Shown in pieces: positions 1 to 9,118 of a stretch of 64,000 nucleotides of DNA (position 1 is its first letter; every line of letters starts with the position of its first letter). The translations under genes were made by a program, and so were the position numbers. Location of the stretch: NCBI RefSeq assembly GCF_003260995.1, contig NZ_CP030040.1, forward strand, positions 1,401,736 through 1,465,735, in the 5' to 3' direction. This DNA is from Acetobacterium sp. KB-1. GTDB taxonomy: Bacteria > Bacillota > Clostridia > Eubacteriales > Eubacteriaceae. The notes beneath the pieces are model-generated. The model was not told where the DNA came from and did not search any database. It saw only the letters and a program-made list of their open reading frames with translations.

Positions 1-983
<983 letters not shown>

Positions 984-990
984 AGTTTGT

Positions 991-1014
991 ATTTAAAGCC
1001 GTTAGGCTTTAAAT
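991..1014 (-). other. hairpin at the 16S 5' border
   Basis: A perfect 10-bp inverted repeat (ATTTAAAGCC / GGCTTTAAAT, 4-nt loop) lies immediately upstream of the mature 16S 5' end in the transcribed leader. It is probably part of the pre-16S processing region. The rest of the leader (1015-1231) holds a second imperfect hairpin near 1111-1141 and a short direct repeat (TCTACCGAGT / TCTGCCGAGT near 1042-1075), with no ORF worth calling. Confidence 0.5.
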
Positions 1015-1231
1015 GCTGTCTCATGAATAACTGTGTTTTATACTCTACCGAGTGCACTTTATCCTCTGCCGAGTTAATGTTTTAAAGAGTACATCTCTCT
1101 GTTTCTATTTTAGCCGCCTTCATCCTTGCGGATGTTTTGGCTGTTTTACAGGTTTTATGGTACTATTCTCTTTTCTATGACCGCTGCATCTCAGGTGATT
1201 TTTAATCATTCCCCACCGAAGAAGCTTTTGT

Positions 1232-1260
1232 ATTATATCGTCGTTTTCCTGTGTTGTCAA
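1232..1260 (-). promoter_or_regulatory. rRNA promoter, perfect consensus
   Basis: Read on the minus strand this is TTGACA (1255-1260), a 17-nt spacer, and TATAAT (1232-1237): an exact match to the housekeeping sigma consensus. It lies about 250 nt upstream of the 16S 5' end and downstream of tRNA-Cys, so it acts as a second promoter after the tRNA-operon promoter. No terminator is visible between tRNA-Cys and this site, so tRNA transcripts may also read into the rRNA. Confidence 0.9.
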
Positions 1261-1301
1261 GCTGTTTTACAAAGTTTTTTTTGATTTTGCTTTTTTTATT
1301 T

Positions 1302-1375
1302 TGGAGGCGCCACCCAGACTTGAACTGGGGGTGAGGGTGTTGCAGACCCATGCCTTACCACTTGGCTATGGCGCC
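1302..1375 (-). tRNA. tRNA-Cys (GCA)
   Basis: Minus-strand cloverleaf with acceptor stem GGCGCC pairing with the 3' GGCGCC, anticodon loop CTGCAAC giving anticodon GCA, T-loop TTCAAGT, and an encoded CCA. It is the last of the five tRNAs before the 16S gene. Confidence 0.95.
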
Positions 1376-1384
1376 CTATTAAGT

Positions 1385-1459
1385 TGGAGCGGAAGACGAG
1401 ATTTGAACTCGCGACCCTCGCCTTGGCAAGGCGATGCTCTACCACTGAGCCACTTCCGC
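1385..1459 (-). tRNA. tRNA-Gly (GCC)
   Basis: Minus-strand cloverleaf with acceptor GCGGAAG / CTTCCGC, anticodon loop TTGCCAA (anticodon GCC), T-loop TTCAAAT, encoded CCA. Only 9 nt separate it from tRNA-Cys. Confidence 0.96.
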
Positions 1460-1465
1460 TGATGG

Positions 1466-1541
<76 letters not shown>

Positions 1542-1694
1542 ATGTAAAGAATTAATAAAACAACCATGTTAAACGTTTAAAGTCCGTTACATGACTTTAC
1601 TACGCCGTGGTTAATTACCCAATAATTGGATGACCATTAACCTTGGGGTAGCTATGAATTGCTATTCATTTTTGGTTCTCTGCTTAAAAATTTA

Positions 1695-1771
1695 TGGCGA
1701 CCTGGAAGAGACTCGAACTCTCGACCTCCAGCGTGACAGGCTGGCATTCTAACCAACTGAACTACCAGGCC
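1695..1771 (-). tRNA. tRNA-Asp (GTC)
   Basis: Minus-strand cloverleaf with acceptor GGCCTGG / CCAGGTC, anticodon loop CTGTCAC (anticodon GTC), T-loop TTCGAGT, encoded CCA. Confidence 0.95.
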
Positions 1772-1785
1772 GCTTGTAAAAAAAA

Positions 1786-1861
1786 TGGTGGTCGCAACAG
1801 GGCTCGAACCTGTGACCCCCTGCTTGTAAGGCAGGTGCTCTCCCAGCTGAGCTATGCGACC
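1786..1861 (-). tRNA. tRNA-Val (TAC)
   Basis: Minus-strand cloverleaf with acceptor GGTCGCA / TGCGACC, anticodon loop CTTACAA (anticodon TAC), T-loop TTCGAGC, encoded CCA. It is the first gene of the tRNA-rRNA transcription unit. Confidence 0.96.
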
Positions 1862-1882
1862 ATCAGTTGAGATACAAGTGTT

Positions 1883-1911
1883 ATTATACGGCTGTAAAAA
1901 CTAATTGTCAA
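1883..1911 (-). promoter_or_regulatory. tRNA operon promoter, perfect consensus
   Basis: On the minus strand TTGACA (1906-1911), a 17-nt spacer and TATAAT (1883-1888) match the housekeeping consensus exactly. The site lies about 22 nt upstream of tRNA-Val and just after the stop of the methyltransferase gene, so the stable RNA unit has its own start. Confidence 0.9.
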
Positions 1912-1934
1912 CTATTTTATTATATTTTTAGCTT

Positions 1935-2678
1935 TTATTTTTTTTCGGCAATAACCTGAATTCGTTCACCTTCATTACTGCCTTGCAGGAAGGTTCCGAA
2001 ATCATAATACTTCATATTTTTAAAACCAATCGTTGTCAAACACCGATGGATATCTTCAATGGTATAGAAATATTGAATCTGGGTCTCCTCATGACGATTA
2101 TAAGTGTCATTCTTGTTCTTCTCAAAAAATGTTAGATTGAAGTGCATCGCATTTTCGGCAAAATGCGGTTCATTTTCCCAAACACAAAAGATATCATCTA
2201 AATCATAGATATAGGTATTATCCATAATGGTCTTTTTATATTTAGTGACGGTGTTAACATCAAACAACAAAAGTCCTTCACTTTCCAAACATTCATAACT
2301 ACTCAGGAAAAAGCGCTGCAGGGCTTCTAGATCAGGCAGATAGTTGACACTGTCACAACAGGAAATCACGGCATCAAAAGTTTGATTAATTTGAAAATTA
2401 CTCATATCGCCTAAATAAAACTGAATATTTTTGAGTCCCATCCGATCCGCTTTTTCATCTGCCACCGTTAGCATCGCTTCGGATAAATCCACCGCCGTCA
2501 TTTTTAACCCCATTTGGGCCAGATTGCAGGTAATATTCCCCGTTCCGCATCCAAACTCCAAAACAGTTTTAATTTCACGCTTGCTATTAAAAAATAAACG
2601 CTGTACATAGTCAGACCATTTAGAATAATCTATTTCTTTCATCAATTCATCATAAACCTGTGCAAATTCTTCGTACAT
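1935..2678 (-). CDS. class I SAM-dependent methyltransferase
   Basis: This 247-residue soluble protein has the Rossmann-type SAM-binding motif I (EFGCGTGN, residues 41-48), an acidic residue at the end of strand 2 (AVDLSE, D64) and a motif II/III region (YLGDMSNF, then DAVISCCDSVNYL). It belongs to the broad Methyltransf_25/11 family; its substrate cannot be read from sequence. The start is well supported by AGGAGA six bases upstream of ATG. It follows the M20 hydrolase gene by 15 nt and is probably co-transcribed with it. The tRNA promoter begins right after its stop. Confidence 0.85.
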   Translation of the reverse strand: MYEEFAQVYDELMKEIDYSKWSDYVQRLFFNSKREIKTVLEFGCGTGNITCNLAQMGLKMTAVDLSEAMLTVADEKADRMGLKNIQFYLGDMSNFQINQTFDAVISCCDSVNYLPDLEALQRFFLSSYECLESEGLLLFDVNTVTKYKKTIMDNTYIYDLDDIFCVWENEPHFAENAMHFNLTFFEKNKNDTYNRHEETQIQYFYTIEDIHRCLTTIGFKNMKYYDFGTFLQGSNEGERIQVIAEKK

Positions 2679-2693
2679 ATTAACTCTCCTGTT

Positions 2694-3851
2694 TTAATAA
2701 TTTTTTGAATAGTTTATCAATTTAAGTGATGCTTCCATTCCCTTTAACAAAACCGTCTCATCAAAATTGAAATCTGAAGTATGCAGGTTTTTATTATAAC
2801 CTTTTTTTTCATTACCGGTTCCCAACCCGATGTACAATCCCGGAACTGCGCTCTGAAAATAAGAAAAATCCTCCGACAACATAACTTTTCGAAAAGGAAC
2901 CCTGTTTTCCCTCGGGACCAGTTCTTTATAAATCTCATATAATCGTTCATTATTAATAACTGGCGGATACATTTCGATGAATTCCAGCTCAATATTACAG
3001 CCATGGGTTAATTCAACCCCTTTTACGACTTCCTCAATCCGACGATGTAGTTTCTCGTGACTTTTATTGCTAAATGAACGGATGGTTCCCCCAAGCTTGA
3101 CCTCATCGGCCACAACGTTCACGCGCGTTCCACCATTTAGCAACCCAATTGAGATAACCACACTCTCCATCGGATTGGTATTTCGACTGACAATACTCTG
3201 GAGACAGGTGATCAATGAAGCACTTGCGACGATCGCGTCCATTGACCGCTGCGGCTGCGCAGCATGTCCGCTGATGCCACGAACCGTTATAAAGAATTCA
3301 CTGTTCTGCGCCATCATCGGCCCCGCCTTTGTTGCCAGCATACCTTCTTCAATAAAAGGAAACAGATGATAACCAAAGATCGCTTTAACCGGATATTTTT
3401 CAAAGATTCCGGCCTCGATCATCGGTTTCGCTCCGCCTGGCCCTTCTTCACCCGGCTGAAAAATTAACAGCACACTTCTTTTTCGTTGATCGGGAAAATC
3501 GGCCAGATATTTTGCCAATAGCAAATTCATCGTCATATGTCCGTCATGCCCGCAGGCATGCATCCATCCAGGATGACAGGAAACATAGTCGTGATCGGCT
3601 TCTTCCCGAATGCAAAGGGCATCCATATCAGCTCGAAAGGCAATGGCATCATCGTCACATTGTCCTTTTATATAGAGAATCAGACCGGTCTCACACACTT
3701 TTTCCGGCTGATAGCCCAGGTCCACTAGATAATTGATAAGATAAGCCTGGGTTTTTGCTAAATCAAACCCCTCTTCCGGTATTTGATGGAGTTCACGCCG
3801 CAGTCGGATCGCTTCTTCATCGTAATTTTTTACTCGCTCACTATCTTGCAT
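2694..3851 (-). CDS. M20 family metal-dependent amidohydrolase
   Basis: A 385-residue member of the M20D (AbgB/HipO/IAA-amino acid hydrolase) group, which removes acyl or aminoacyl groups from N-acylated amino acids or small peptides in the cytoplasm. The metal ligands are visible as HACGHDGH (residues 98-105) and GEEG (134-137); the dimerisation-domain motif GISGHAAQP and the C-terminal SEDFSYF are present. Length is typical of the family. The start is supported by AAGGA at good spacing. It is likely co-transcribed with the downstream methyltransferase. The exact substrate is unknown. Confidence 0.88.
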   Translation of the reverse strand: MQDSERVKNYDEEAIRLRRELHQIPEEGFDLAKTQAYLINYLVDLGYQPEKVCETGLILYIKGQCDDDAIAFRADMDALCIREEADHDYVSCHPGWMHACGHDGHMTMNLLLAKYLADFPDQRKRSVLLIFQPGEEGPGGAKPMIEAGIFEKYPVKAIFGYHLFPFIEEGMLATKAGPMMAQNSEFFITVRGISGHAAQPQRSMDAIVASASLITCLQSIVSRNTNPMESVVISIGLLNGGTRVNVVADEVKLGGTIRSFSNKSHEKLHRRIEEVVKGVELTHGCNIELEFIEMYPPVINNERLYEIYKELVPRENRVPFRKVMLSEDFSYFQSAVPGLYIGLGTGNEKKGYNKNLHTSDFNFDETVLLKGMEASLKLINYSKNY

Positions 3852-3933
3852 TTTATTCCTTCTTTTTCATTCTTTTTTTAATCCCATCCAAACTCTAATC
3901 TATCATACCTGATAAGTTAGAAACACACAATAA

Positions 3934-5013
3934 TTAACGTCTTTCCAGGGTGTAGGTATCGCCATAGTTTTCTTCATCAAATACAAACGCATCGTTTAAG
4001 CCACTGGTGACAACGATCTTATTTTCATTGGTAATAAAAATAGCTTCCACATCGGGCAGTGCTTCAACCTTTTTCAAACCTTCATCAAGCCCCAATAAAA
4101 ACAGGGTCGTCGACAAACTGTCGGCATCCACTGATGCTTTCGCCACCACGGTTACCTGAATAAGCCCTGAATCCGCCGGATAGCCGGTAAACGGATCTAA
4201 AATATGATGATATTTTTTTCCGGCTGCGTCTACAAAATAGCGTTGATAATCCCCCGAAGTCACCACCGAGCCATCTTTTAGGGATAAGACCCCGAGGTAT
4301 CCATTGCCCGGATTTCGGGGATCTTCAACCCCAACCCCAAAATCGGAATTATCGGCTTTTCCACCCATCACCAGCACATTTCCGCCAAGAAATACGATGG
4401 CATGCTCGACCCCTTCTTTTTTGAGAACGGCCATCACCTCATCGGCGATATACCCTTTGGCGATGGCTCCCAGGTTCACTGCCATCCCCGCATCGGTTAA
4501 ATAAACCGACTGATCGGCGGGATTCAAAATAATTTTAGTATAATCCGTTTTTGCCTTCGCCGCATTGATCGCTTCCAGCGCTGGGGCTTCCTTCGTTTCC
4601 GGGTAGTGAATCCCCCAGAGATCTACTAACGGACCGATCGTCACATCGAAATAACCACCGGAACTTTTTGAATATTCAATACTTTTTTCAATGATCCGGT
4701 AGGTGTCATCGGAAACCACAACTGGTTGAATGCCGGCATTTTCCTTTATCAAGCCCAGATCACTGCCCGTTTCAAAAGCTGTTAAAGTCGTGTTTAAGGC
4801 TTCAATCCGTTCAAAAGGTTGAGCCAATAAGCTTTCATCGGATTCGCCATATAAAGTGATGCTGACAAAAGTATCCAATAGGAAGTCACTTCGAGTTACC
4901 GTTTTACCTTGTTCACAGCCGGTTAAATACTGCATTAAAAAAAAGGTTGCTATTGCCACGCTGGCAAATAGGATACCTCGTTTCAATGTTTTTTTTATGC
5001 TCATTTGATTCAT
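3934..5013 (-). CDS. apbE: FAD:protein FMN transferase (ApbE lipoprotein)
   Basis: ApbE attaches FMN covalently to threonine residues of exported or membrane flavoproteins such as RnfG and RnfD. The protein has a lipoprotein signal peptide with lipobox LTGC, the GAIAKGYIAD substrate-binding motif, HHILDPFTGYP, and the metal-site segment SVDADSLSTTLF. I place the start at the ATG ending at 5013, preceded by GGAG with six-base spacing; an upstream in-frame ATG at 5073 would put about 20 residues before the signal peptide and lacks a ribosome site. The gene diverges from the NusG-II/Gx-transporter pair, a combination commonly seen with Rnf-type pumps. The Rnf genes themselves are not in this window. 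Confidence 0.92.
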   Translation of the reverse strand: MNQMSIKKTLKRGILFASVAIATFFLMQYLTGCEQGKTVTRSDFLLDTFVSITLYGESDESLLAQPFERIEALNTTLTAFETGSDLGLIKENAGIQPVVVSDDTYRIIEKSIEYSKSSGGYFDVTIGPLVDLWGIHYPETKEAPALEAINAAKAKTDYTKIILNPADQSVYLTDAGMAVNLGAIAKGYIADEVMAVLKKEGVEHAIVFLGGNVLVMGGKADNSDFGVGVEDPRNPGNGYLGVLSLKDGSVVTSGDYQRYFVDAAGKKYHHILDPFTGYPADSGLIQVTVVAKASVDADSLSTTLFLLGLDEGLKKVEALPDVEAIFITNENKIVVTSGLNDAFVFDEENYGDTYTLERR

Positions 5014-5044
5014 TCGTTGCTCCAATATCTTAATAAATAATGAT

Positions 5045-5050
5045 ATTATA
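5045..5050 (-). promoter_or_regulatory. apbE -10 element
   Basis: TATAAT on the minus strand, about 32 nt upstream of the chosen apbE start. The matching -35 region is weak. Its position inside the longer reading frame argues further against the upstream start codon. Confidence 0.5.
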
Positions 5051-5090
5051 CCAAAGTCTCTGAAAAAAAGCATAAAAAAATGCTAAAGTC

Positions 5091-5119
5091 TTTACCAGCG
5101 GCTATTTTTCAGATAAAAT
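5091..5119 (+). promoter_or_regulatory. promoter for the NusG-II / Gx transporter pair
   Basis: TTTACC (5091-5096), 17-nt spacer, TAAAAT (5114-5119), about 36 nt upstream of the NusG-II start. It lies back to back with the apbE promoter. Confidence 0.5.
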
Positions 5120-5154
5120 AAGAGCGTTCTTAATTAATATTAAAAGAGGTCTCC

Positions 5155-5499
5155 ATGAAAAAAAACGAATTTGTTATTATCATCGGCTTACTTGCTGTCA
5201 GTTTAATTGGCATAGCCGCTTTTTATTTTTTCGCCGCAACCGATAAACCACTTTCGGTTCGGGTCTCTCGCCAGGGCGAAGTGGTTGCTGTTTTTCCGCT
5301 CTCTGAAGATCATACCGAAACCTTTACCGATGCAAGCGGTTCAAATACCCTTGAAATTTCCGGGGGAACTGCCAAAATAATTGAGGCTGACTGTCCCGAT
5401 CATATTTGTGTTAAGACCCATCCCATCTCCAACCCCGGCGAGACCATCGTGTGTCTGCCCCACAAACTGGTGGTGGAAGTCATCACTGGTGAATCCTGA
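5155..5499 (+). CDS. NusG domain II-containing membrane-anchored protein
   Basis: A 114-residue protein with one N-terminal membrane segment (about residues 6-28) and an extracytoplasmic domain of the NusG_II family. Two conserved cysteine motifs are visible: CPDHICVKT and IVCLPHKLVVEV. The family is repeatedly found beside ApbE and Gx transporters in Clostridia; its function is not established. AGAGG precedes the ATG. Its TGA overlaps the ATG of the next gene (TGATG), so the two are translationally coupled. Confidence 0.85.
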   Translation: MKKNEFVIIIGLLAVSLIGIAAFYFFAATDKPLSVRVSRQGEVVAVFPLSEDHTETFTDASGSNTLEISGGTAKIIEADCPDHICVKTHPISNPGETIVCLPHKLVVEVITGES

Positions 5500-6026
5500 T
5501 GCATTCTAAGGCGTACCGATTGGTTATTCTGAGTCTTTATGTGGCGATGGCCTTAATTCTCAGTTATGTTGAAAGTTTGATCCCATTGCCGTTACCCATT
5601 CCCGGGGCAAAAATCGGCCTGCCTAATATTATTACCCTTGTTTCCTTGTTGACTTTGGGTTGGCCGTTGACTCTACTGGTCGTAATTGCCCGGATTCTTT
5701 TATCCGGCTTTCTGTTTGGTGGTGGCTTTTCGATTGTCTACAGTCTCGGCGGTGGCTTGTTGAGCCTGCTGGTGATGAGTCTACTGCTGTACTATTTTAA
5801 AGATAGAGGATCAATTATCCTAATTAGTGTTTTTGGGGCCATCTCACATAATCTGGGTCAGGTCATTGTTGCTGCCATTGTTGTCCAAACTACCAGCCTG
5901 CTCCTCTATTTTCTGTTCCTGATGTTGCTGGCCATCCCCACTGGACTTTTTATCGGCATCACCGCCCGTGAACTGATGCGCCTACTTAGTAAAACCACCA
6001 TCTTCTCAAAACTGAACCGACCTTAA
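5499..6026 (+). CDS. Gx transporter family membrane protein
   Basis: A 175-residue, very hydrophobic protein with about five membrane segments. It matches the Gx transporter family (older name: heptaprenyl diphosphate synthase component I), recognisable by the N-terminal YVESLIPLP-PIPGAKIGLPNI stretch, which resembles the ECF-transporter S-component fold. The transported substrate is unknown. The gene overlaps the NusG-II stop by one base and ends at a strong terminator. Confidence 0.83.
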   Translation: MHSKAYRLVILSLYVAMALILSYVESLIPLPLPIPGAKIGLPNIITLVSLLTLGWPLTLLVVIARILLSGFLFGGGFSIVYSLGGGLLSLLVMSLLLYYFKDRGSIILISVFGAISHNLGQVIVAAIVVQTTSLLLYFLFLMLLAIPTGLFIGITARELMRLLSKTTIFSKLNRP

Positions 6027-6063
6027 AAAAAATAGCCGGTCAAACCTGACCGGCTATTTTTTT
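6027..6063. terminator. bidirectional terminator
   Basis: A 12-bp perfect stem AATAGCCGGTCA / TGACCGGCTATT with a 4-nt loop, flanked by A and T runs on both sides. It ends the Gx transporter unit (+) and the histidine kinase operon (-). Confidence 0.92.
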
Positions 6064-6076
6064 AAGCAATAAAGCA

Positions 6077-6099
6077 GTACCGACAATTGTTACATCATA
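6077..6099. repeat. partial copy (end fragment) of the GTACCGAC intergenic repeat family
   Basis: GTACCGACAATTGTTACATC and the next three bases match the conserved end of the full-length repeats at 8881, 19511, 45458, 50586 and 52817. The match stops at about 6099; the opposite end is missing. It lies between the kinase stop codon (6124) and the terminator at 6027-6063. Confidence 0.75.
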
Positions 6100-6123
6100 C
6101 GCTGCGGTAATTTGTAACCTTCG

Positions 6124-7875
6124 CTATTCTTTATTTTTTGGCAGTTGAATCATAAACTCTGTTCCTTTTCCAACCTGGCTGTTGACGGTTATTTTTCCAC
6201 AATTATTCTGAACCGTGTGCTTGACAATGGCCAGACCTAAACCGGTGCCGCCTTTTTCCTTGGAACGACTCTTATCAACCCGATAAAACCGCTCGAAAAT
6301 ACGATTGACATCCTTTTCCGGAATCCCATAGCCATGATCTCGAACCCGGATGATGATGTTATGATCTTCTTCAGATAAGTCAACTTCCACCTGATTTCCA
6401 GGTTCTGAGTATTTAATGGCATTATCAATGAGATTGATCATCATCTGTCTGAATTCATCCGCGACAAACTCGAGTTTAATCGATTCTTTACTGGTTAATA
6501 CAAGCGTTGTATTTTTTGCTTCGGCACTGAGTTTTAAAATATCAAAAATCTGCATTATTTCCGTATCCAACTGTATCGTTTCATATCTTTTATCAAAGCC
6601 CCCCTTGTTTTCCAACTGCGACAAGGCCAGGATATCACTAACCAATCGGCTGAGGCGATCGCTCTCCTCGTAGATAATGGCATAAAATCGCTCCAGGGTC
6701 TTGGGCTCGGTAATGTGATTCTCCTGAATGGTTTCAATAAAACCTTTAATGGTGGTAATCGGCGTTTTTAATTCGTGGGAAACATTGGCAACAAAATCCC
6801 GACGCATTTTTTCCAGATTTTTCAGCAGTGTAATGTCCTCAAAAATAATAATATGGCCGTTAATATTATTATTCTCTTCAATCTGATTAATATAGATCCG
6901 TAAAACCTGATCGGAATGAATCCGCGATTCAAACGTGGTTTTCTCACAGGCGTCATTTTCAAGATAATTCATCAGTTCCAGGATAAAGGTTTCCCGATAG
7001 ACTTCCAGAATATTTTTTCCAATCACCACTTCCTTCATCGGAATCCGCAAGACCATGCGAGCCGCTTCATTTAAATGAACGATGTGATTTTTTTTATCAA
7101 TGGCAATGACGCCATGGTTCATGTTGGACAAAATAGCAGTGAGTTCGGCATTCTTCTGGTTCATTTCGGTAAACGAATTATTCAATTGGACGGACATCTG
7201 ATTAAGGGATTCCACCAGTTCGCCGATTTGGTCTTCCCTGATCATGGTCAGTTGTTGGCCATATTTTCCTGAGGCAATTGCTCTGGCAAATGCAGATGCA
7301 TCTTCTAAGGGTTTTAGCTCCCGATTGATAAAATAATTAATCAACAAGGTGGTGGCCAGAATTGTCGTTAATATCACAAAAATAATATTATTGATCATTT
7401 CAAACATGGCATCATCCATGGCATTCACCGGCATGGAAATCCGTAGCACTGCCCCAACTGACTGCGTCTCACCAAAATATGGGGTCGCCACATAAATCAT
7501 TTCATCTTTAAAGGTATTCGAAAAACGAACCTCCGTTGTTTCAACACCTTTTAGGGCACCAATAATTTCAGGACGATTTTTATGATTCTCTAGATCACCA
7601 ACCCCTTGCAAAGACTCATAAGTGACCTCTCCCTGGGGATTGATAATCGTCATTCGCACATTGGTGCTTTGGGAAAAATCATCAAAACTCTTTTTATTTC
7701 CAGTTTCCAAAAAGTCCGGCAGCATATAATTCATAATATAGTTACTACTCTTCTTTATATTGTTCTCTGTATCGGCATAGTAACTCTGCCGATAGCTGAT
7801 GGTGGTAAATAATCCACAGATCGTAATACTAACAACAATAATAATTGTCAGCGAAATGGACAGCCGTTTCTTCAT
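6124..7875 (-). CDS. sensor histidine kinase, PhoR/WalK type
   Basis: A 583-residue membrane kinase. Residues 9-29 and 161-183 are membrane segments enclosing an extracellular sensor domain of about 130 residues; a HAMP linker (184-236), a PAS domain (about 245-350), a HisKA domain with phospho-acceptor H367 (NVSHELKTP) and an ATPase domain with the N box (LIDNAIKYS), DHGYGIP and GTGLGLAIV follow. It starts 9 nt after the response regulator stop; the AGGAG site overlaps the end of that gene. Domain order matches PhoR of Firmicutes. Autophosphorylation and transfer to the upstream-encoded regulator are expected from the family. Confidence 0.92.
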   Translation of the reverse strand: MKKRLSISLTIIIVVSITICGLFTTISYRQSYYADTENNIKKSSNYIMNYMLPDFLETGNKKSFDDFSQSTNVRMTIINPQGEVTYESLQGVGDLENHKNRPEIIGALKGVETTEVRFSNTFKDEMIYVATPYFGETQSVGAVLRISMPVNAMDDAMFEMINNIIFVILTTILATTLLINYFINRELKPLEDASAFARAIASGKYGQQLTMIREDQIGELVESLNQMSVQLNNSFTEMNQKNAELTAILSNMNHGVIAIDKKNHIVHLNEAARMVLRIPMKEVVIGKNILEVYRETFILELMNYLENDACEKTTFESRIHSDQVLRIYINQIEENNNINGHIIIFEDITLLKNLEKMRRDFVANVSHELKTPITTIKGFIETIQENHITEPKTLERFYAIIYEESDRLSRLVSDILALSQLENKGGFDKRYETIQLDTEIMQIFDILKLSAEAKNTTLVLTSKESIKLEFVADEFRQMMINLIDNAIKYSEPGNQVEVDLSEEDHNIIIRVRDHGYGIPEKDVNRIFERFYRVDKSRSKEKGGTGLGLAIVKHTVQNNCGKITVNSQVGKGTEFMIQLPKNKE

Positions 7876-7884
7876 AGCACGCTC

Positions 7885-8580
7885 CTATTTCTCAATAAAA
7901 CGATACCCAACCCCGCGAACGGTTTCGATATATTTTTTGCCATCCTCTGATTGTTCCTCAATTTTTTTTCTTAAATAACGAATATGGACATCCACTGTTC
8001 GGGTCTCTCCATAGTAGTCAAATCCCCAGATCTGATCGAGCAATTGATCCCGGGTCAGTACCTGTCCCCGATGCTTCGCTAAGAACACCAGTAATTCATA
8101 TTCTTTTAAGGTAAGCGCCAGTTTTTCGCCATTTTGGTAGACTTCAAATGCCTTTGGCTCAATATGTAAGTCGCCAACAAAAATAGCTTCATCCTCTTTT
8201 GACAAAAGGATCTCGGTCCGCCTTAAAACGGCTTTAACCCGAGCACAGAGTTCTTTGACTCCAAAGGGCTTGGTGATATAATCATCGGCGCCGATTTCCA
8301 GTCCCAGAACCTTATCAAATTCTTCGCTTTTGGCGGTAAGCATTATAATCGGTATATAGGAGATGATACTATTGGCCCGGATTTCCCGGCAAATACTAAT
8401 GCCATCTTTCCCCGGCAGCATCAGATCCAGAATAATCAGGTCCGGCAGGACATCTAGTATTTTTTCAATGGCCAATGCACCGTCCTGGACGCCATCCACT
8501 TCAAATCCATGGGTTACCAGATTAAATTTGATCAGTTCATATATATTCAACTCATCTTCAATTATCAGTATTTTTTTCAT
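7885..8580 (-). CDS. response regulator, OmpR/PhoB family
   Basis: A 231-residue regulator with a receiver domain (acidic pocket E9/D10, phospho-acceptor D52 in LDLMLPG, K in TKPFG) and a winged-helix DNA-binding domain (VDVHIRYLRKKIE, GVGYRF). It is first in a two-gene operon with the PhoR-like kinase. AAGGAG precedes the ATG. The promoter carries several TTTACA units resembling PhoP boxes, which fits a phosphate-response pair. That assignment is inferred, since no phosphate transport genes are in the window. Confidence 0.92.
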   Translation of the reverse strand: MKKILIIEDELNIYELIKFNLVTHGFEVDGVQDGALAIEKILDVLPDLIILDLMLPGKDGISICREIRANSIISYIPIIMLTAKSEEFDKVLGLEIGADDYITKPFGVKELCARVKAVLRRTEILLSKEDEAIFVGDLHIEPKAFEVYQNGEKLALTLKEYELLVFLAKHRGQVLTRDQLLDQIWGFDYYGETRTVDVHIRYLRKKIEEQSEDGKKYIETVRGVGYRFIEK

Positions 8581-8610
8581 TATAACTCCTTGTGTTTTTA
8601 GTTTAACGAG

Positions 8611-8671
8611 ATTATACCATATCCTGGAATTCTATTTTGTAAATTTTAGATTAAATTGTAAACTTTTACAA
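8611..8671 (-). promoter_or_regulatory. response-regulator promoter with TTTACA repeats
   Basis: A TATAAT -10 (8611-8616) has no consensus -35. Instead the minus strand shows TTTACA at 8638-8643 and another half of a TTGTAAA-CT-TTTACAA inverted repeat at 8656-8671. Gram-positive PhoP proteins bind repeated TT(A/T/C)ACA hexamers, so autoregulation by the encoded regulator is plausible. Upstream (8672-8827) I see nothing else recognisable. Confidence 0.5.
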
Positions 8672-8828
8672 AATCCTGAAAACGTTATAGGAAAAATAAT
8701 GATTGTATTCTTTGTTTGAACTCCATATAATTAAATTATCACATATAATCCTTTATCTCTAAATGAATTACTCCCCTTTTTCATTTAGGAAAACGAGCTG
8801 TTTCTTCTGAATCGGTTCTTTTTTTTTG

Positions 8829-8860
8829 CAAAAAATTAAGACCGGCTGTCAAGCCAGTCT
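8829..8860 (-). terminator. terminator after the dehydratase-activase gene and repeat A
   Basis: On the minus strand AGAC-T-GGCT / AGCC-G-GTCT forms a hairpin (8839-8860) followed by TTAATTTTTTG. It follows repeat A, so the repeat should be part of the 3' untranslated region of the 1411-residue protein's transcript. Confidence 0.65.
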
Positions 8861-8880
8861 CAGGATGTCGATGAACTCCC

Positions 8881-9068
8881 GTACCGACCAATTGTTAATC
8901 TGTTGTTCGCCGCGCCATGCGAAATCCGCTTTGCTCCTTTCGCATTGGTCGCGGGCAGTCGCCAACTACAAGCAAGCTTGTGATTGGCTCGTTGCCTTCG
9001 CGCAGAATCGGACTGGCTCCGCCGTGTCCGCTCCGATGCGTACAACATGATGTAACAATTGTCGGTAC
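8881..9068 (+). repeat. intergenic repeat copy A, long form (188 bp)
   Basis: It begins GTACCGACCAATTGTTAATC and ends with the near inverse GATGTAACAATTGTCGGTAC, so the ends form about 25 bp of imperfect inverted repeat. Inside are three hairpins: ATGCGAAA / TTTCGCAT (8917-8945), GCCAACTACAAGC / GCTTGTGATTGGC (8961-8988) and CGGAC..GGC / GCC..GTCCG (9009-9030). Copies at 15066, 45458 and 50586 share the whole length. It lies 3' of the 1411-residue activase gene. Short reading frames here are incidental. Confidence 0.9.
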
Positions 9069-9118
9069 TACGTTAGTTCTATTTCTACAATTTTTGTCAA
9101 ACCAAACTAGCCAGTTTC

